Assembly (NCBI RefSeq): GCF_030704535.1
Contig: NC_081821.1
Span: 2,681,001-2,745,000 of the forward strand
Direction of reading: 5' to 3'
Length of the DNA stretch: 64,000 bases
Origin: Vitis vinifera
Taxonomy: Eukaryota > Streptophyta > Magnoliopsida > Vitales > Vitaceae
Below are positions 60,801 through 64,000 of this stretch, piece by piece. A model generated the notes under the pieces. The model saw only the letters and a program-made list of their open reading frames with translations. It was not told where the DNA came from and ran no database searches. Made by a program: the position numbers and the translations under genes. Position 1 is the first letter of the stretch; every line of letters starts with the position of its first letter.

Positions 60801-62568
60801 TGTCCAGTACATGGGATGTGAAAGTATTTGAATAATTGTTTATACAAACAATTTTTGAAAGTTGATTAATTCAGTTTAAATAAGAAGGTCCAAAGAAGAA
60901 TGCAATGCACTACAAAATCAAAAGTCCCTTGAATGAATGAAATTTGCCATATAAAATCTAACAAGGCAAATATAGGAATTGAATGTAGATAATGTTGGTT
61001 ACAAAACATCTTAAAGCCCACTAAACAATAACTACAAAACATCTTAAAGCCCACTAAACAATAACTCCACACACTTTAGCATAACTAATTGTCTTGCTGA
61101 GTAACTGAAAGCCCTGAAACAATAATAAATTTAACATGCTTGCTTTCTATGTTTATAGAATCATCTTTATTGTACTTTGCTTTAGACTCTTGATTTGTAT
61201 GTCCAATTTTATCTTCTTTCTGGCTTCAGGCTTCAGAACTCCAGACAACAATGATGGAAACAATGGAAGCTGTTGAGTTAGAGAAGCAGAAACATAATAA
61301 TACTAGAATGGAAGCCCTTGCAAGATTGGCTAAGCTTGAGGTATTGCAAACAATTTTCGATGCCTGATCTGCATTTTAGTTGGAACATTATTAATCCCCT
61401 TTTTATTTGCCATAATTGGCACCAAATATTTTTTGCTTCATTGAAGTTTGAGCAATACATATATTCAGGTCATTCTTTTTTGTCAACTAAAGGTGAAAAG
61501 TTGTTACAGACTGTCAATGCTGAACTTGCAAGATCCCTGGCTACTGCCCAATGGAATCTTGAAGTAGAGGTATGTTGAGATTTTTGGTTAATCTTCTCCC
61601 ATGTCTTCTTAATTCAAGTTTCTATTGGCAAGAAAAATGTCTGCTTCATTCAATTTCTTAGATTTTCAGATAAATGGTAAATGAAGGTACAATGAAATTG
61701 TTCATAAAAGATGGTCCTTCAACGTTAGTTGGTTTCATTGATTGGTTGGGCTCTCATTGAGGGTGGGGTCTTTTTTTGTACCTCCTTGTTGACAGCTGTT
61801 TTTGTTCCAGCTGCGTGGGGGTTGGTGTATCTTTTTTGTTTACCTTGAGTCACTGTTTTAGCGCCTCTTTTTAATATATTTTTACCTCTCTTTACTTATA
61901 AAAAAAAAAAAAAAAAGTTACAATGAAAATGGCCATTATCGAAATTAGGCACAATTTTAATTTATTGAACTTCAGTGTAACCTCTTTTTATTGTCCAGTC
62001 TTACCCAGAAAGACGGGGAAAAAACAAACAATATTAGCTATCAATATATACATATAGAAAAATTTGCTTTTACAAATTTTCAAACTATAGTATTATTTGG
62101 GTGCTTCAGAAATATTAGAGCCATATGGTTTTAAGATTCTGGGTGTTGATGTCACAAAACTGTGTTGTATGATAACAGGATGAAATGGTTTCCACTCATT
62201 AACTTGACTGTACTGAGGCTACCCATAAAAAAAAAAAAAAAAAACTTGACTGTAGTGAGGCTGTTTTATTAGTGTTCCTTTTCAGGTTCAAATGACATAT
62301 AGACAGTCAATTTTTTAGGTGGCTGAAGTTGCAATGCACTTTTGGCTTTGTTGATTGTTTATTACTTCATGAGACAGTGCATATGTAATTCTGGACATCT
62401 TCATGTTAGAATTTATGAAATTTTCTTGGTCATCTTCATGTTACAATTTATGAAATTTTCTCTCGCACCTATTGATAAGGGTGTTAAATTTACATATCTT
62501 TGTGGACTAGGTTAATCGGGTGGCAGAAATCCGTCAACAAATTGAATTGAAAGAAGTTGCCCTTGAAG
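54863..62568 (+). CDS. GC2: Golgin candidate 2 (GC2)-type Golgi coiled-coil protein, 5' part
   Basis: Exons seen: 54863-54916 (MAGWISSKLKVAETLLQQ), 55106-56200 (IDQQAAESLGKNE... to EKQQAQE), 61230-61340 (ASELQTTMMETMEAVELEKQ...), 61510-61569 (TVNAELARSLATAQW...) and 62511-62568 (VNRVAEIRQQIELKEVALE). The gene continues past the window. Exon order, DWTELLSTPNQ, IRGLRKDGRR, the Ser/Asp-rich block with SDSDTDSASSSDSESER, and AIKERENMVARLEGEKESLEKI match the golgin candidate 2 family as I recall it; such proteins tether vesicles at the Golgi through a long coiled coil, with a C-terminal membrane anchor expected beyond the window. The N-terminal third is Ser/Gly/Arg-rich and likely disordered; coiled coil starts near residue 320. 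The first intron begins GC rather than GT (see findings). Intron 2 (5.0 kb) was enlarged by a LINE. Confidence 0.9.
57215..60134 (-). mobile_element. 5'-truncated L1-type LINE in golgin intron 2
   Basis: A non-LTR retrotransposon lying antisense to the golgin gene. It is flanked by a perfect 15-bp target duplication AAAATCCTCAATTTC (57200-57214 and 60135-60149). On the minus strand it ends in a poly(A) tail, seen as T19 at 57215-57233. The 5' end is cut inside the second reading frame, so the endonuclease domain and any first frame are missing. The perfect duplication and open frame argue for a fairly recent insertion. Confidence 0.95.
57369..60134 (-). CDS. LINE reverse transcriptase (ORF2, N-terminally truncated)
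   Basis: An open frame running from the truncation point to a stop at 57369-57371; the first ATG is at 60071, giving 900 residues, and 21 more codons are open upstream of it. It holds an L1-type reverse transcriptase: GEKAPGPDGFSMAFWQ, LIPKKGGAEDLKDFRPISL, KLDIEKAYDHVDW, GIRQGDPLSPYLF and the catalytic FADD at about residues 374-377, followed by STYLGMPLG and RLEKIQKDFLW. A zf-RVT domain (FPSKIIWM..., CFLCQKCGESIDHLLLHC at about 774-791) follows. RNase H is not evident. The endonuclease is lost by truncation, so the copy is not autonomous. No frameshift or stop was seen. Confidence 0.95.
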   Translation of the reverse strand, partial: GQIDLEKQKAWNLIEYWDKEEMVRSLSIEEEEVRKEARELYKKWALLEEVSWRQKSREIWLKEGDRNTKFFHKMANAHRRRKQLNRIKVNERCFTEEREIKEEVGRNFQELLTDPGDWKPSIEGLNFERLEEREVERLEQPFSEEEVFEALKGCCGEKAPGPDGFSMAFWQFAWDFVKVEVLNLFRQFHETGRFVRSMNATFLVLIPKKGGAEDLKDFRPISLVGGLYKWLAKVLANRLKGVLAKVISLSQNAFVEGRQIMDAVLIANEAIDSILKNNRGAIMCKLDIEKAYDHVDWKFLIAVMGKMGFGGRWCNWIKWCLSTVRFSVMVNGSPTGFFQSSRGIRQGDPLSPYLFVIVMEAFSCLMKRAVDGGFLTPCLVQGRRGEGVQITDLLFADDTLVFCEAKEDQLTHLCWLLMWFEALSGLKVNMEKSELIPVGRVENVGELADEFGYKVGKLPSTYLGMPLGAPFKSSGVWDGIEERFKRRLAMWKRQYISKGGRITLIRSTLSNLPIYFMSIFQIPRAVRIRLEKIQKDFLWGGGALEQKPHLVRWSIVCDDKGKGGLGVKSLGLFNKALLGKWAWRFANEKTALWNQVIRRKYGEEKGGWRSCEIREAYGVGLWKAINKVGQFVTPFFGYEVGDGKNMRFWKDKWCGTSPLSEAFPSLFSIATSKEAWVNEVWTAEGDRRGSWTPTFNRPFNDWELEEVGRLLRCLEGKMVRVDEEDRVRWVESKDGVFSVKSLYRAMQPVSSAWFPSKIIWMSYARPKISFFAWEVSWGRVLTLDRLQKRSWALANRCFLCQKCGESIDHLLLHCERTREVWTLLLSFFGVSWVFPHSVKETLIGWRGSLIGKKRKVTWLLGPLCLFWVIWKARNSIAFEDGVLSIQKLKISFVYLLWSETKVWIKDGPLTLLDFIDWVCMY
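60135..60520 (+). repeat. Diverged intronic duplication around the LINE insertion site
   Basis: The sequence spanning the insertion (left part about 57100-57214, right part 60135-60220) recurs at about 60310-60500. Shared blocks include CATCCTTCCT, CACTAAAATCC(C/T)CAA, GAAACTTCAGCAAGCTTTTC against AAATCTCAGCAAGCTTTTCA, and ATGCC(C/T). The LINE therefore landed in the first copy of a pre-existing tandem duplication. Confidence 0.65.
61004..61071 (+). repeat. 34-bp tandem duplication in golgin intron 2
   Basis: Two copies of ACAAAACATCTTAAAGCCCA followed by CTAAACAATAACT. Confidence 0.9.
61699..61917 (+). mobile_element. Severely 5'-truncated LINE, same family
   Basis: Its last 70 bases (TTGAGTCACTGTTTTAGCGC, CTCTTTTTAATATATTTTTA, then TTACTTATA plus A-run) match the 3' end of the 57.2-kb LINE read on its own strand (TTGAGTCGCTTCTTTAGCG, CTCTTTTTCAATACATATAT, ACTTACTGATCA plus A-run). 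A 10-bp duplication TACAATGAAA flanks it at 61688-61697 and 61919-61928. It lies sense to the golgin gene between exons 4 and 5. Confidence 0.8.
62221..62242 (+). mobile_element. Poly(A) micro-insertion with target duplication
   Basis: ACCCAT followed by an A-run, flanked by 20-base repeats differing at one base: 62201-62220 and 62243-62262 (AACTTGACTGTA(C/G)TGAGGCT). It looks like a retroposition truncated almost to its tail. Confidence 0.75.
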
Positions 62569-62786
62569 GTAAATACTTTTTCAGATTTTTGTGAAATAAC
62601 TGTCAACTTTTTATATGTGGTTTTTTTTTTTCTCCCTTCTTTTTTTCTTGGTTTCAGCAGATGTCAGTACTATTACTCACCAAAGGTAGTGGTTTGGGGA
62701 TTTTAATATCTTATGAACTATCTAATGAAGATTATATATTTTTTGAAACATAGCAAGAAATATCAATTTAATATCAAAATCACTTA

Positions 62787-63540
62787 GGCTACGTTTGGTT
62801 GGCGGGATAGGATAGGATAGGATATGTATATCCTAAGATATCATATCCCATTGGATAGGATATGATTTCCAATAAGATATGATATTCTTGGATATACATA
62901 TCCTACGGACATGATATTTTAAAATAGCATATTCTATACCATATTATATTTCTATTTAATTTGTGAAATGAATAAAAAAAAAAAGAAATATATATTATTT
63001 TTAATATTTAAAATAAAAATTATATCACATTTAAATATTTTCTATTTAAAAAAATGAAAATTTTGTTATGTTTAACAATATTCATGATTAAATTATTTGA
63101 ACTTTACAAATAAATTTTTTTATATTATGCTATTTAATATATAAAAATAATTTATATATCATATATTAATATTATTTTATAAATATTTTTTTTATTTTTT
63201 CTTTTTTAATCATAAATTTCATTTGTAATATAAAAAATTATTTTGTAAAATGAGTATTTTAAAAAATAAAAAATTGATAAAAAATAAATTTATCATACAT
63301 GGGATATGCATATCTCATATCTTACCATGGGATTAACATATCCCATGTAAAGGGATAAAAAAAGAAGAGAGGGTGGATAATATATTCCATTACTTATCTT
63401 ATCCCATGTTTGGTTGAACATTGGATAGGATAAGTGATAGGATAACTTATCCTATCTCATCACCAACCAAACATGGGATAGGATATAATATCCCCTCTCT
63501 TATCCTATCCCATGCTATATCCGGCCAACCAAACATGACC
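62787..63540. mobile_element. Tourist-like (PIF/Harbinger) MITE, 754 bp
   Basis: Flanked by the 3-bp duplication TTA at 62784-62786 and 63541-63543, as expected for PIF/Harbinger. Imperfect terminal inverted repeats: GGCTACGTTTGGTTGGCGGG on the left, and GGTCATGTTTGGTTGGCCGG as the complement of the right end. GATAGGATA-type repeats fill both subterminal regions and form internal hairpins; the centre is A/T-rich. No transposase. It lies in the golgin intron after exon 5. Confidence 0.85.
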
Positions 63541-63543
63541 TTA

Positions 63544-64000
63544 AGAAATTAAGAATATGTCTTATCCAGGATAAAGTGGAGGTGGCCTAGGGTTTAGGAC
63601 AACTTCTACTCTTTTGGTTTATGAAATTGAGAACTTGAATTTTTAGTGTTTATATTTGCAATAAGGGTTGAAACTGATAAGTTGAAATCAATTCCTTGTG
63701 ACTTCATATCAGCTTTTTGAATTGCCTGCAAAGATAAGGAACTAGACTCCTTTTGTATGCCATTACTTTGTCTCAGATGCCAAATTGGTTTGTTAAGAGG
63801 TACAGATCTTGATAACAGGCTGAAACCCAAGATGCAGATGTACTTTTGAATTAAATTTGCTATTTCCATATTTTCCACCTTATCATGATGACCAATTACT
63901 TCTTCAACAACCCATGAGAACCAAAGTCTTCAGGAACAATGATGTTGATATTTCTTGATATAATTCCTTCATCTATTCGCTTGATCTTTTTTCTATCCAT
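63544..64000. other. Golgin intron, no feature seen
   Basis: No exon matching the golgin family was recognised here. The minus-strand frame 63606-63878 has no domain. Confidence 0.5.

Noticed and set aside
62658..62685. Possible 25-28 base golgin exon between TTTCAG and GTAGTGG
   Set aside because: Splice signals fit, but the encoded residues (about VSTITHQR) do not resemble the next part of the golgin family as I recall it. The real next exon is probably off the right edge.

Overview
The window looks like nuclear DNA of a eudicot, most likely a grapevine-type woody plant. It is A/T-rich, carries intron-containing plant genes separated by long non-coding stretches, and is loaded with plant transposable elements. 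The species is inferred from gene style and repeat types; no search was possible.

Layout. 93-584: last exon of a WUSCHEL-related homeobox gene of the WOX1 type; the homeodomain lies off the left edge. 585-11913: gene-free DNA with microsatellites and MITE copies. 11919-20814: a complete Ty3/Gypsy LTR retrotransposon (Tekay/Del-like chromovirus) with two near-identical 2.1-kb LTRs, a 5-bp target duplication, PBS, PPT and one gag-pol frame broken by three stop codons. 21563-22534: a two-exon secreted thaumatin-like protein. 23413-25557: an old minus-strand solo LTR of the same retrotransposon family. 31441-31932: an intronless CML25/26/27-type calmodulin-like protein. 32784-34878: a 2.1-kb foldback element that is one huge inverted repeat studded with about twelve copies of a 28-31 bp palindrome. 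39306-40414: a second, older palindrome array sharing the core GTCTCTTGAAGAGAC. 42067-44260: a 2.2-kb solo-LTR-like element with a perfect 5-bp target duplication. 48729-53003: a two-exon RABA6-type Rab GTPase. 53954-54165: a 212-bp TRIM-like solo LTR. 54863 to beyond 62568: the 5' part of a golgin candidate 2 (GC2)-type Golgi coiled-coil gene. Its introns hold a 5'-truncated L1 LINE with an intact reverse-transcriptase frame, a short truncated copy of the same LINE, a poly(A) micro-insertion and a Tourist-like MITE.

The genes do not form a pathway. They are independent single-copy plant genes: leaf-blade/meristem transcription factor, PR-5 defence protein, Ca2+ sensor, endosomal/TGN Rab, Golgi tether. 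Most of the unusual content is in the mobile DNA. The best candidate for something undescribed is the pair of palindrome-array foldback elements at 32.8-34.9 kb and 39.3-40.4 kb.
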